DNA of 32,986 nt from Bacteroidaceae bacterium (GCA_017651505.1 JAGCCV010000021.1:1-32986); one strand, 5' to 3'; shown: positions 8,738-17,590, counted from the first letter of the stretch. Notes: a model not told the origin generated them from the letters alone. Translations and numbers: made by a program.

Positions 8738-10018
8738 ATGGAACAGCTATTACATTTCGTTTGGAAGCACAGATTCTTCCCTTTAGAGGGGCTCAAGACT
8801 ACTACAGGAGAGGTTGTAGAAGTTGTAGACCCCGGTCTTCCTAACCCTCATGCAGGCCCCGATTTCTTTAATGCCAAATTAAAGATAGATGGTGTGTTGT
8901 GGGTAGGTAATGTGGAGATTCACCAGAAATCAAGTCATTGGTACAGTCATGCTCATCATTTGAATCCAGCTTATACCAATGTTATCATGCATGTGGTGGA
9001 AGAGGTTGATGCTGAGATTATTCGCTATGGTTCTACTAAAAAGATACCTCAATTAGTGATTGCTTGTCCTGACGAGGTGAGGCGCAAATACTCCTTACTC
9101 AAGCGAACGGACACATATCCTGCTTGTTATTCTATCATCAGGCAAATCCCTACGTTAACCATACATGCTTGGATGACGGCCTTGCAAGCTGAGCGTTTTG
9201 ACCAGAAGACAAACGCAATTAACGAACGCTTGAAACTCTGCAACGGCAATTGGGAGCAGACCCTGTTTGTTACTTTGGCGCGTAACTTCGGTTATGGACT
9301 TAATGGCGATGCCTTTGAGGCTTGGGCGAGACGAGTTAATTTTGCTGCTGTAGGGAAACACAGGGATGATATTCTACAGATAGAAGCCATCTTTTTCGGG
9401 TTAGCAGGCTTATTGAACGATCATCTTGACGATCCTTATTATCTCGCACTGCAAAAAGAATTCAAATATCTCAGTCATAAATTCAGTCTCCAACCACCAT
9501 TGCAGGCTGAGCTTTGGAAGCTGTTGCGCATTCGTCCTCAAGCATTCCCCCATACTAAGATTGCCCAATTGGCATATCTCTATCAACATCAAGAGGCTTT
9601 GTTGTCAAAAATCATAGAGGCAAAAGATGTGGAAACTGCTAAATCTTTGTTGCAGACCTCAACCTCTAGTTATTGGAAAAATCATTATCTGTTTGGCAAG
9701 GAAACCATCATGAGCGAAAAGTTGTTGAGCGACAAATCACTGAGTCTGCAGTTAATAAACACGGTCATTCCTTTTTTGCTGGCCTACGGTAAACACAAAG
9801 GGAATAACGAACTATGCCTGCGTGCTTCAAAATTTTTAGAAGAACTAAAACCTGAGGATAACTATATTACCAGGCAATGGGAACGTTTTGGCATCCATTC
9901 AGACAACGCAGCCGACTCTCAAGCGCTTATCCAACTTCACAAGGAATACTGTAACAAGCGTGACTGCCTGCGTTGCCGCATCGGATACCAATACTTGAAG
10001 GAATGGAAACACTCTTAA
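8738..10018 (+). CDS. DUF2851 family protein
   Basis: 426-residue cytoplasmic protein of the DUF2851 family (PF11013), common in Bacteroidetes; no established function. The N-terminus MEQLLHFVWKHRFF and PGLPNPHAGPDFFNAKLKIDG are family hallmarks. The early region has a strongly charged signature, GPDF (Asp42) followed by GNVEIHQK (Glu60, His62, Lys64), that resembles the D...ExK layout of PD-(D/E)XK nucleases. The C-terminus has a CX4CX2C cluster (Cys405, Cys410, Cys413), a possible metal or Fe-S site. The nuclease idea is inference only. The gene is monocistronic or weakly linked to the small gene 147 bases downstream. Confidence 0.85.
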   Translation: MEQLLHFVWKHRFFPLEGLKTTTGEVVEVVDPGLPNPHAGPDFFNAKLKIDGVLWVGNVEIHQKSSHWYSHAHHLNPAYTNVIMHVVEEVDAEIIRYGSTKKIPQLVIACPDEVRRKYSLLKRTDTYPACYSIIRQIPTLTIHAWMTALQAERFDQKTNAINERLKLCNGNWEQTLFVTLARNFGYGLNGDAFEAWARRVNFAAVGKHRDDILQIEAIFFGLAGLLNDHLDDPYYLALQKEFKYLSHKFSLQPPLQAELWKLLRIRPQAFPHTKIAQLAYLYQHQEALLSKIIEAKDVETAKSLLQTSTSSYWKNHYLFGKETIMSEKLLSDKSLSLQLINTVIPFLLAYGKHKGNNELCLRASKFLEELKPEDNYITRQWERFGIHSDNAADSQALIQLHKEYCNKRDCLRCRIGYQYLKEWKHS

Positions 10019-10164
10019 GAACTTATCTGTCTCTCACCAAGTACTGCTATTAAGCATGGTAAAAGGTTGATCTCTTATGCAATCATTCAGTTTTTTTGTT
10101 TGCTGCTTGCTACTTCCACCATTTTTATATAATATTGCAGCTGGAAATCTATAAACGATAAATC

Positions 10165-10566
10165 ATGATTAATCATAATACCGATCATCTGAAGACCAAT
10201 AAGCAGTTTATGTTGGGTAATGGTCTGCTTGCATTTGCCGTGTTTATCATCGTGGCATTATTCTTTTATCTTAGTTTCCGTGAGCAAGGAAAGAAAGAAG
10301 AGCGCAGGTATGCTGAATCGTATGCCATTTCACTCGTAAGGGGCTTTATGGGCAGCGATGTGCAAGTGCTGGTGAATGACAGCGTATTGCACAACGGTGC
10401 AGTTCAGACCGAACCGCTGACTTTCAGTATTACTCGCTTTGCCGAAAACAGTTCTGTCATTATCGTGGATAATGCTACCGAGAAAATGGCAGTGTTTGAA
10501 CTGAGTGAGCAGGGTGGGGTGTATAATTTTGAGATGAACAACGGCGAGGTAACACAAAAAGAATGA
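10165..10566 (+). CDS. Small single-pass membrane protein, unknown family
   Basis: 133-residue protein that I do not recognise. Residues 1-17 are polar, 18-40 form one strong transmembrane segment (LLAFAVFIIVALFFYLSF), followed by a charged stretch REQGKKEERRYAE and an about 85-residue soluble domain predicted rich in beta strands. The orientation rule favours the soluble domain on either side weakly; positive residues after the segment (REQGKKEERR) suggest N-out/C-in or a signal-anchor exception. Codon use looks like its neighbours. A clear hairpin terminator follows 21 bases after the stop, which supports it being expressed. No good TANNTTTG was found; TAATATTG at 10130-10137 is the nearest. 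Confidence 0.7.
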   Translation: MINHNTDHLKTNKQFMLGNGLLAFAVFIIVALFFYLSFREQGKKEERRYAESYAISLVRGFMGSDVQVLVNDSVLHNGAVQTEPLTFSITRFAENSSVIIVDNATEKMAVFELSEQGGVYNFEMNNGEVTQKE

Positions 10567-10587
10567 ACCTTTTCGCCTGAATATAAT

Positions 10588-10616
10588 AAGAGCTCCTGAT
10601 GAAAGGAGCTTTTTTT
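10588..10616 (+). terminator. Rho-independent terminator after the small membrane protein gene
   Basis: Stem AGCTCC (10591-10596) / GGAGCT (10605-10610) with an 8-base loop, extended by weaker AAG/TTT pairs, and a run of seven T from 10610. The U-tract favours the plus strand; on the minus strand it would follow the tRNA-Leu gene but lacks a good U-tract. Confidence 0.8.
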
Positions 10617-10617
10617 G

Positions 10618-10699
10618 TGCGGGTAAAAGGACTCGAACCTTCACGGATTTCTCCACCAGATCCTAAGTCTGGCGCGGCTGCCAATTACGCCATACCCGC
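10618..10699 (-). tRNA. tRNA-Leu, anticodon UAG
   Basis: Class II cloverleaf of 82 bases read on the minus strand. Acceptor GCGGGTA pairs with TACCCGC, discriminator A. The D stem is GCG/CGC. The anticodon stem CCAGA/TCTGG encloses loop CTTAGGA, giving anticodon TAG (UAG), which reads CUA and other CUN leucine codons. A 13-base variable region contains a short stem, and the T arm is GAAGG-TTCGAGT-CCTTT. A-discriminator and long variable arm both fit leucine. CCA is not encoded. It is a stand-alone gene with its own promoter. Confidence 0.95.
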
Positions 10700-10722
10700 A
10701 ATGCTTGCATTTAAATGCGCTG

Positions 10723-10754
10723 CAAAATTAACGTTATTTGTGTGGATTTGCAAA
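10723..10754 (-). promoter_or_regulatory. Promoter for tRNA-Leu
   Basis: Minus strand TTTG (10754-10751), 20 bases, TAATTTTG (10730-10723): full match to the Bacteroidetes consensus. Mature tRNA 5' end lies 23 bases further on. Confidence 0.6.
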
Positions 10755-10758
10755 TTTC

Positions 10759-11757
10759 TTATGGTTTTTTATTCAAAAAGGTTCGGGCGGCCTCAATAAT
10801 AGTGTCAACGCCTATCGCCTGATCAGCAGGGACTAAATCTACTTTTATATCAGGTTCGATGCCAAATTCAATCTGCTGCATCTCAGCATTGAACATCGGA
10901 CAGGCACTAAAACGAATACCCCAACCGTTAGGTAATTCTGAACTAAACGGCATACCTGATCCACCTCCTGTTTGGTCGCCTATAATGGTGGCCTGCGGCA
11001 TATAGTGCATAGAATTGACAAAGTCGTTGGTGGCACTATAGCTGTGTCGGTTGGTAAGCACTACCACGGGTTTCTGCCATCGTATGCCATCGGCTGGTTC
11101 TATATAGGTTGGCTTTGGTTCAGAAAAATCGCTATGCCCCTTACCCGTCTTGTGACACATATAGCCCACCAGTACTTTTTCGTTGGTGAAGCGTCCTGCT
11201 AAGCGTTGGGCATTGGTGAGGTCGCCACCTCCGTTGTTGCGCACGTCAATGATAAGACCATTGCAAATATCGAGGTAGCGCAGCATCTCACTCAGTGAGT
11301 TATTGCCGATGCCTGAGGAAAAACTGGTGCAGGTCACATAACCGATGTTATCCTCTAAAATGCGGTAGCGCAAGCCGCCACTGATGCGATACTCATGTCC
11401 TAAGTATTTTTCTACCAATTCTTCGCTGTAGTTGCGTGGGTAGTCTTCATACCAGTTCCAGTAACGTGCAGTGTTGTGGTAGGCATAAAGGTTTACATGG
11501 CCGTCTTTCAGTTCTGCCAGCATATTGCCCAATATCTGGAAAAGTTTGTCATTGTTAAGGTCATCGGTGACATATGGCAGATACTGCCTTTTCACAGCAT
11601 ACCAATCCACTTGCTTGTAGTCGAGAAAACAATAGTGCTCGTCGATGATTTTCCACAATGCCTCGAAATTGCCCATGGGCGAATTCTCATGGTTTTCCTC
11701 ACGCACACAACCTGTGAGCAGCGCCAGTGACACTATTAACAGTAACAGCCGTTTCAT
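10759..11757 (-). CDS. S41 family (tricorn/C-terminal-processing type) peptidase lipoprotein
   Basis: 332-residue lipid-anchored serine peptidase. The signal peptide ends in lipobox LLTGC (Cys17). The S41 core shows LAELKDGHVN (His87 in DGH), IIDVRNNGGG (170-178) and TNRHSYSATNDF with Ser241 at the nucleophile position, then IIGDQTGGGSG. The Lys found 25 residues after Ser in CtpA-type enzymes is replaced here by Gly, pointing to the tricorn-like Ser-His mechanism. No PDZ domain is obvious. It overlaps the upstream barrel gene by 4 bases (ATGA), so the two are probably translated together. The substrate is unknown. Confidence 0.88.
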   Translation of the reverse strand: MKRLLLLIVSLALLTGCVREENHENSPMGNFEALWKIIDEHYCFLDYKQVDWYAVKRQYLPYVTDDLNNDKLFQILGNMLAELKDGHVNLYAYHNTARYWNWYEDYPRNYSEELVEKYLGHEYRISGGLRYRILEDNIGYVTCTSFSSGIGNNSLSEMLRYLDICNGLIIDVRNNGGGDLTNAQRLAGRFTNEKVLVGYMCHKTGKGHSDFSEPKPTYIEPADGIRWQKPVVVLTNRHSYSATNDFVNSMHYMPQATIIGDQTGGGSGMPFSSELPNGWGIRFSACPMFNAEMQQIEFGIEPDIKVDLVPADQAIGVDTIIEAARTFLNKKP

Positions 11758-12551
11758 AATTTCTGAAAGCGTTTAACTACGCCAATCATGAAGATGTGGC
11801 TATAGATATGTGACTTAATCTGATTGATGTGCGCTTGCTGGGCATCCCATATGTAGGTGAAGCGTAGGGTGACCTTGCCAATGGGATAGTCAGCTGACAA
11901 CATCTGACGGAGTGACGGAGCACTAAATGGGGTTGTTACTTTCAGTGTGCCACCACGATCGCCCACAGAGAATATCTCGTAATACGACTGCCCGTAGTGA
12001 GGCATGAACATCAGTCCCAATAGAGGCAAGTTGGCTTGATAACGCAAAGTAAGTGGACGGTTCTTGACTTGCAAGTTCCACAAGGCCATGACAGATGCGT
12101 CGATAGAGGCATGCGCCCTGAGCGATACTGGGTTATTACCGTTGCGCATATTGTAGGTGAAGCCTCCATTCAGATCTGCAGCCCCACCCATCAGTACATC
12201 GAAGTTATGTGTCAATGGTTGACGATAAAGCCAGCCATAGTTCCAATTGGCCAATGCCGTAGCGGTCTTGTTGTTTTCAGCACGATTATCGGTATAGCCG
12301 AAGTTGCCCTGGAAGTAGGTCTGCTGCCATATGTTGCCCTGCATCAGTTTTGTCTGGTGCAGTGTCTCGCGTGAGAAACGTGCTTCCCAGCCTTTGTAGG
12401 TTTCAGGGGATAAATAGGTATCTTGCAACGAAGTGAAGCCGAGACCATAGGAGGTAGCACGGGTGTAAACGGGCCTTTGGCTCTCTTGTGCCTTTGCCGT
12501 TATAGCTAACAGCAAAAAAGCAATGGTCAATATATATTTTCCTGTCTTCAA
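11754..12551 (-). CDS. Outer-membrane beta-barrel-like protein (DUF3316-like)
   Basis: 265-residue exported protein: signal peptide to about residue 22 (AITAKAQ), then alternating aromatic/polar strands typical of a small outer-membrane barrel, e.g. GFTSLQDTYLSPETYKGWEARF, FQGNFGYTDNRA and the C-terminal IGVVKRF. It resembles the DUF3316 family of Bacteroidales. The assignment rests on pattern only. The start is TTG at 12551; an in-frame ATG at 12572 is followed five codons later by TAA (12555-12557), so it cannot be used unless that stop is an error. The gene ends with a 4-base overlap with the S41 lipoprotein and begins 37 bases after parC, so all three may form one unit. Confidence 0.7.
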   Translation of the reverse strand: MKTGKYILTIAFLLLAITAKAQESQRPVYTRATSYGLGFTSLQDTYLSPETYKGWEARFSRETLHQTKLMQGNIWQQTYFQGNFGYTDNRAENNKTATALANWNYGWLYRQPLTHNFDVLMGGAADLNGGFTYNMRNGNNPVSLRAHASIDASVMALWNLQVKNRPLTLRYQANLPLLGLMFMPHYGQSYYEIFSVGDRGGTLKVTTPFSAPSLRQMLSADYPIGKVTLRFTYIWDAQQAHINQIKSHIYSHIFMIGVVKRFQKL

Positions 12552-12588
12552 TTCTTACTGTTTAGTGGTCATCCCTTTGGAGTGAAAA

Positions 12589-15267
12589 TCAATTGTCGAA
12601 TAGTTTCATTTGTCCCGTCAACTCATCTAAGATATCACCATTGCTTTTATCTGCATCGAGATTCTCTACCTCTGTTGGCTCATCTGCGGGACTAGGTTCG
12701 GCAAGAGGTTCTGGAAAACGGGTAGGTTCCAGTTCCTCGACACTTTTAATAGTATAGGTAGTGAGGCGTTTACCCTTAGCTTTGTAACCCTTGATAGCGA
12801 TAAACTCGTCAGCATCCACCTCTATCTTGCCACGGAAAGAATCACCGCCTCCAAATGTAACTGAGAAGCGGGCGTAATACTGGTCGCTAAGCAATATCAG
12901 GCGGTTTTCAGGGTTGTCCCCTAAGTAGTTCTGCTTGCGATTGGTAGCCTCGAAAGCAAAACGCTTCACATATGGGAATCCCTTTTGCGACTCATCATAT
13001 AACACTGCCGTCCAAACTTTGTGTGGATCGAACTTCTCAATCACCAGGATATTATCATCGTAATGGTTATTGGTATCGAAGTCGGTAGTATAGAAATCGC
13101 CATTCTCTAACACTACGAGAATCAGCTCTCCATCTTGGAACTCACCCAGATGCTTGCCGTGACCGTCGTAGTTGAGGCGTTTCACGTCTTCGTCAAACCA
13201 AACCTCACGCCCACCTAACGTAGAGGCACCATGTGCTTTGAGGGAGATGCGATGGATGGGGAATTTGGTGAGGATGTTGCCCATTGCTTGACGACCCTTG
13301 ATGAGAATCTGACTGAAGTCTTGGTCGATGACTAAGTTCTTTAGACGCTGGTTAGGCTTAAGTGTCACCTTGATGATTTCGGCCTCGCCATTGGGATTAG
13401 CAGTGAAATACAGCATTCGGGAACCCTCCTTGCCTTGGGTGATGGTGTATTCACGGTCGTGTACCACCGCTGTTACGGCAAAGCGTTTGATGAAGTTCCA
13501 ACCATTCTTGCCATCACGATACACCACATTGTAGATAGTACGCTTGTCGTTCTTGTTGAATAGGGCGATGTAGTAAATGTCCTTGCCAACGAACTTCTTA
13601 TCGGCTACGGATGTCACCACATAGCGCCCATCGCGGAAGAAAACAATCACATCGTCAAGATTAGAGCAGTTGCTCACAAACTCTTCTTTTTTCATTTGTG
13701 AGCCATACCCTACGAAACCTTCTTCCCGGTTGACATACAATTTCTCGGTAGCCTCAATGACACGCGCTGAATCGATGACGTCGAAGTTTCGTACCTCTGT
13801 ACGGCGAGGGAATTGCGCCCCATATTTTTTCTTCAGTTTGCGGAACCAGTTGGCAGTATATTCTATCAAGTCGGCTAATAACTTGTCGATTTCCTCAATA
13901 TCGGCCTTCATCTTCAGAATAGCCTCTTCTGCCTTGTCGGAGTTGAACTTCAGGATGCGCCCCATCTTGATTTCCAGGAGTTTCAGTATATCCTCCTTGG
14001 TAACCTCACGCACCATGTAAGGATAATAAGGCGTGAGGCGATTGTCAATGTGTTCGCAAGCTGCATCGATGCTTTGCGCCTCTTCAAAATTCTTGTCCTT
14101 ATAGATGCGCTCTTCTATGAATATCTTTTCTAATGAAGCAAAATGCAACTGCTCCAGGATTTCACTCTTCTTGATTTCCAATTCCTTGCGTAACAGTTCT
14201 TTGGTGTTGTCCACCGAGCGGCGCAATACATCGCTAACACTGAGGAATTGTGGTTTCCGCTCATCGATAACGCAGCAGTTGGGTGAGATATTGATTTCGC
14301 AGTCGGTAAAAGCATATAGAGCATCGATGGTTTTGTCGGACGAAACGCCGCTTTGAAGGTGCACCAGAATTTCTACGTTGGCAGAGGTGAGGTCTTCCAC
14401 TTGCTTTACCTTGATTTTGCCTTTGTCATTGGCCTTCACGATAGAGTCACACACATTTGCTACCGTGCGACCAAAAGGCAGTTCGCGGATGGCCAAGGTG
14501 TGATTATCTACTTTCTCAATTTTGGCACGAACACGTACACTCCCACCACGTTCGCCATCATTGTATTTCGATACCTCTATGGCACCACCCGTCTGGAAGT
14601 CGGGATAGAGCTTGAAGTCCTCGTTGTGCAGGTAGCTCACGGCTGCATCGCATATCTCGTTGAAATTATGTGGCAAAATTTTAGATGATAAACCAACGGC
14701 GATACCTTCCACACCCTGCGCCAACAGAAGTGGGAACTTGACCGGCAGGTTCACTGGCTCCTCATTACGGCCATCGTAAGAGAACTGCCATTCGGTGGTT
14801 TTAGGATTAAACACCACTTCTTTTGCAAAATTGGTGAGACGTGCTTCAATATATCGGGGAGCAGCGGCCCCATCGCCAGTGAGGATATTACCCCAGTTTC
14901 CCTGGGTGTCTATCAACATTTCTTTTTGTCCTAACTGCACTAAAGCATCGCCGATAGAGGCATCTCCATGGGGGTGAAATTTCATAGTTTCGCCCACAAT
15001 GCCCGCTACTTTGTTGTAGCGTCCATCTTCCATGCGCCACATGGTGTGCAGGATACGGCGTTGCACAGGTTTGAGTCCGTCAATGATATGAGGAACAGCT
15101 CTTTCCAAAATTACATAAGAAGCATAATCCAGGAACCAATTCTCCTACATACCGCTCAATTGATGCTTGGCATTGGCATCATGGGTGTCCGTTGGTTTGT
15201 AGTCAGAGTGCCCTGTAGCTTCCTCTGTATTGAAGTCGTCAATGGGCTTATCAGCGTCTTTACTCAT
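12589..15267 (-). CDS. parC: DNA topoisomerase IV subunit A, interrupted by in-frame TAG at codon 41
   Basis: Type IIA topoisomerase breakage-reunion subunit that decatenates chromosomes with ParE. Full length would be 892 codons from ATG 15267. Family marks include NWFLDYASYVILERA (codons 43-57), DGLKPVQRRIL, HPHGDASIGDALVQL and AAPRYIEAR, whose Tyr (codon 139) is the DNA-linking tyrosine. The C-terminal beta-pinwheel and acidic tail follow. Codon 41, expected to be Tyr in the family motif GMYxNWFLDYA, is TAG (15147-15145); the frame is otherwise open across it with no indel. Without readthrough the longest downstream product starts at TTG 15108 and lacks the N-terminal arm that contacts ParE. 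Nonsense mutation, sequencing error and suppression all remain possible. Confidence 0.9.
15145..15147 (-). other. parC: Premature amber codon within parC
   Basis: TAG directly after ATG (15150-15148) in the frame ...L-S-G-M-stop-E-N-W-F-L-D-Y-A... The reading frame is conserved-family sequence on both sides. One substitution (TAC or TAT to TAG) explains it. Confidence 0.9.
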
Positions 15268-15287
15268 AAAATAGTCCTTAATTTGTG

Positions 15288-15295
15288 CAAATATA
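15288..15295 (-). promoter_or_regulatory. -7 element TATATTTG upstream of parC
   Basis: Minus strand TATATTTG, perfect TANNTTTG, 20 bases before ATG 15267. It supports the long parC start rather than a start after the TAG. No clear TTTG at the -33 spacing. Confidence 0.45.
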
Positions 15296-15329
15296 AAGAA
15301 AATTGTAGAATTATTTGAACGGAAAGCAG

Positions 15330-15337
15330 TATCTTTG
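15330..15337 (+). promoter_or_regulatory. -7 element TATCTTTG upstream of glyS
   Basis: TATCTTTG matches TANNTTTG, 32 bases before the glyS start; the -33 TTTG is not well placed. Divergent from the parC promoter within about 40 bases. Confidence 0.4.
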
Positions 15338-15369
15338 TGGCAATTTTAAGAATTTATGTGTAAAAATAG

Positions 15370-16917
15370 ATGGATATGGCACAAGAAGATGTTTTTAAAA
15401 AGATTGTTGCACACTGCAAAGAATATGGATTCGTTTTCCCAAGTAGTGATATTTATGACGGACTGGCTGCAGTATATGACTATGGCCAGAATGGTGTAGA
15501 GCTGAAAAACAACATCAAGCAGTATTGGTGGCAGAGCATGGTACTGTTGCACGACAATATCGTGGGTATCGACTCAGCTATCTTCATGCATCCAACCATA
15601 TGGAAAGCCAGCGGACACGTTGACGCATTTAACGACCCTTTGATTGACAACCGTGATTCTAAGAAGCGTTATCGTGCAGATGTGCTGATAGAGGATGAGA
15701 TTGCCAAATATGACGATAAGATTGAAAAGGAAGTGGCTAAGGCTGCTAAGCGTTTTAAAGAAGACTTTGACGAGGCTAAGTATCGTGCAACCAGTCCAAA
15801 AGTACTGGAACTGCAAGAGAAGCGTGAGGCATTGCATGCACGCTATAGTGCAGCCATGAATGCAATGGATCTGAATGAGTTGCGCCAAATTATCCTCGAT
15901 GAAGAGATTGTTTGTCCTATCAGCGGTACCAGAAACTGGACAGAGGTACGTCAGTTCAATCTGATGTTCTCAACCGAGATGGGTTCTACAGCTGATGGTG
16001 CCATGAAAGTATATTTGCGTCCTGAGACGGCTCAAGGAATCTTCGTAAACTACTTGAACGTGCAGAAGACAGGCCGTATGAAGGTACCTTTCGGTATCGC
16101 TCAGATAGGTAAGGCTTTCCGCAACGAGATCGTGGCTCGTCAGTTCATCTTCCGTATGAGGGAATTTGAACAGATGGAGATGCAGTTCTTTGTACGTCCT
16201 GGCACAGAAATGGAATGGTTCAGCAAGTGGAAGGAAACCCGTATGAAGTGGCACCAGGCACTAGGCTTCGGAGCTGATCACTATCGTTTCCATGATCACG
16301 AGAAGCTGGCACACTATGCTAATGCTGCTACCGACGTAGAGTTCCTAATGCCATTTGGTTTCAAGGAGGTGGAGGGCATCCATAGCCGTACGAACTTTGA
16401 CTTGAGCCAGCATGAAAAGTATTCAGGTAAGAGCATTAAGTATTTCGACCCAGAGACCAACGAGAGCTATACTCCGTATGTGATTGAAACCAGTATTGGT
16501 GTGGATCGTATGTTCTTGAGCGTAATGAGTGCAGCCTATACCGAGGAGCAGTTGGAGAATGGTGAGACTCGCGTGGTTCTGAAGTTGCCTGCAGCGTTGG
16601 CTCCTGTGAAGTTGGCTGTATTACCATTGGTAAAGAAAGATGGTCTGCCAGAGAAGGCACGTGAGATTGTGAACGATTTGAAGTTCCACTTCAATACTAT
16701 CTATGATGAGAAAGACAGTATCGGCAAGCGCTATCGTCGTCAGGATGCCGTGGGCACACCTTACTGCGTAACTGTTGACCACGATACGCTGAACGATAAT
16801 TGTGTGACTTTGCGTAACCGTGATACCATGCAACAGGAGCGTGTTGCTATCAGTGACCTGAACACCATCATTGCCGACCGTGTGAGCATCACCAGTTTGT
16901 TGAAGAAATTACAATAA
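15370..16917 (+). CDS. glyS: Glycyl-tRNA synthetase (alpha2 type)
   Basis: Class II aminoacyl-tRNA synthetase charging tRNA-Gly, of the single-polypeptide homodimeric type. 515 residues from ATG 15370; ATG 15376 (MAQEDVF) is equally plausible and gives 513. The N-terminus FVFPSSDIYDGLAAVYDYG and motif 1 region are canonical. Motif 2 is FRNEIVARQFIFRMREFEQ around 250-268, motif 3 is IETSIGVDRMF around 372-382. The C-terminal anticodon-binding domain starts near LAPVKLAVLPLV. It is followed after 3 bases by the FKBP-like gene, so the two are almost certainly co-transcribed. Confidence 0.96.
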   Translation: MDMAQEDVFKKIVAHCKEYGFVFPSSDIYDGLAAVYDYGQNGVELKNNIKQYWWQSMVLLHDNIVGIDSAIFMHPTIWKASGHVDAFNDPLIDNRDSKKRYRADVLIEDEIAKYDDKIEKEVAKAAKRFKEDFDEAKYRATSPKVLELQEKREALHARYSAAMNAMDLNELRQIILDEEIVCPISGTRNWTEVRQFNLMFSTEMGSTADGAMKVYLRPETAQGIFVNYLNVQKTGRMKVPFGIAQIGKAFRNEIVARQFIFRMREFEQMEMQFFVRPGTEMEWFSKWKETRMKWHQALGFGADHYRFHDHEKLAHYANAATDVEFLMPFGFKEVEGIHSRTNFDLSQHEKYSGKSIKYFDPETNESYTPYVIETSIGVDRMFLSVMSAAYTEEQLENGETRVVLKLPAALAPVKLAVLPLVKKDGLPEKAREIVNDLKFHFNTIYDEKDSIGKRYRRQDAVGTPYCVTVDHDTLNDNCVTLRNRDTMQQERVAISDLNTIIADRVSITSLLKKLQ

Positions 16918-16920
16918 ACC

Positions 16921-17565
16921 ATGAAGTTAAACATAAGACATATCCTTCGTGCTGTGCCACATGTGCTGTTATTGAGTCTGATGGCCGTGACAACCATTGC
17001 TTGCCAGGTAATTAAGGAGCCAAGCGAGTACGACAACTGGGAAGAACGCAACCAGGCATTCATTGACTCTATCAGTGACCTGTCTGCTGGCAGAGTGGTT
17101 GCTTCTGCAGCAGATGCCGATGCCATGCAAGTGGGTACCTATTATGCCATCGAGACCAGTGCCAGCACCAACTATAAGCTTCAGTATATCTATGTGAAGA
17201 AACTGTTGGCAAATTCTGATGGACTTCGTTCCTATTATACGGATGCTGCTTTTGTATATTATTATGGTACCAATATCCTAGGTGAACGGTTCGATGGGAA
17301 TTTCACGGGCTTCACTGCGATAGATAAAAGAACGTTAGATGGTCATGAAAACCTGCCTACGCAGTTTAATACCCCTTCGAAATTCAACGTTGACAGCTCT
17401 ATTATTGCTGGTTGGAAAACAGCTTTGCAGTATATGCGTGAAGGGGAGCGATGGATAGTGTTTATCCCTTATCAAAGTGCTTATGGCAAGAATGGCAGTG
17501 GCAACATCTTGGGATATTCGATGCTATGCTTCGACATGATAGTTGATCAGGTGATAAGGCAATAA
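16921..17565 (+). CDS. FKBP-type peptidyl-prolyl isomerase lipoprotein
   Basis: 214-residue lipoprotein: signal peptide with lipobox TTIAC (Cys28). The C-terminal half (about 100-212) has the FKBP pattern of Bacteroidetes members, with SSIIAGWKTALQYMREGERW, FIPYQSAYGKNGSGN and YSMLCFDM. These correspond to the V-I-x-G-W...G, IPYxxAYG and FDxxL segments of FKBP12-like domains. The prolyl-isomerase role in periplasm/outer-membrane folding is inferred from the family; several active-site aromatics cannot be confirmed by eye. Linked to glyS (3-base gap) and closed by a strong bidirectional terminator. Confidence 0.8.
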   Translation: MKLNIRHILRAVPHVLLLSLMAVTTIACQVIKEPSEYDNWEERNQAFIDSISDLSAGRVVASAADADAMQVGTYYAIETSASTNYKLQYIYVKKLLANSDGLRSYYTDAAFVYYYGTNILGERFDGNFTGFTAIDKRTLDGHENLPTQFNTPSKFNVDSSIIAGWKTALQYMREGERWIVFIPYQSAYGKNGSGNILGYSMLCFDMIVDQVIRQ

Positions 17566-17590
17566 ATAATCTTTTGAAACATATCCAAAC

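Noticed and set aside
10618-10699. tRNA with anticodon written UAG as a possible amber suppressor explaining the parC stop
   Set aside because: A UAG anticodon pairs with CUA leucine codons; reading a UAG stop would need anticodon CUA. It is an ordinary tRNA-Leu.
14968-15318. Plus-strand open frame spanning the parC TAG region, considered as the true gene there
   Set aside because: The minus strand carries unmistakable ParC sequence on both sides of the TAG; the plus-strand frame has no recognisable features.
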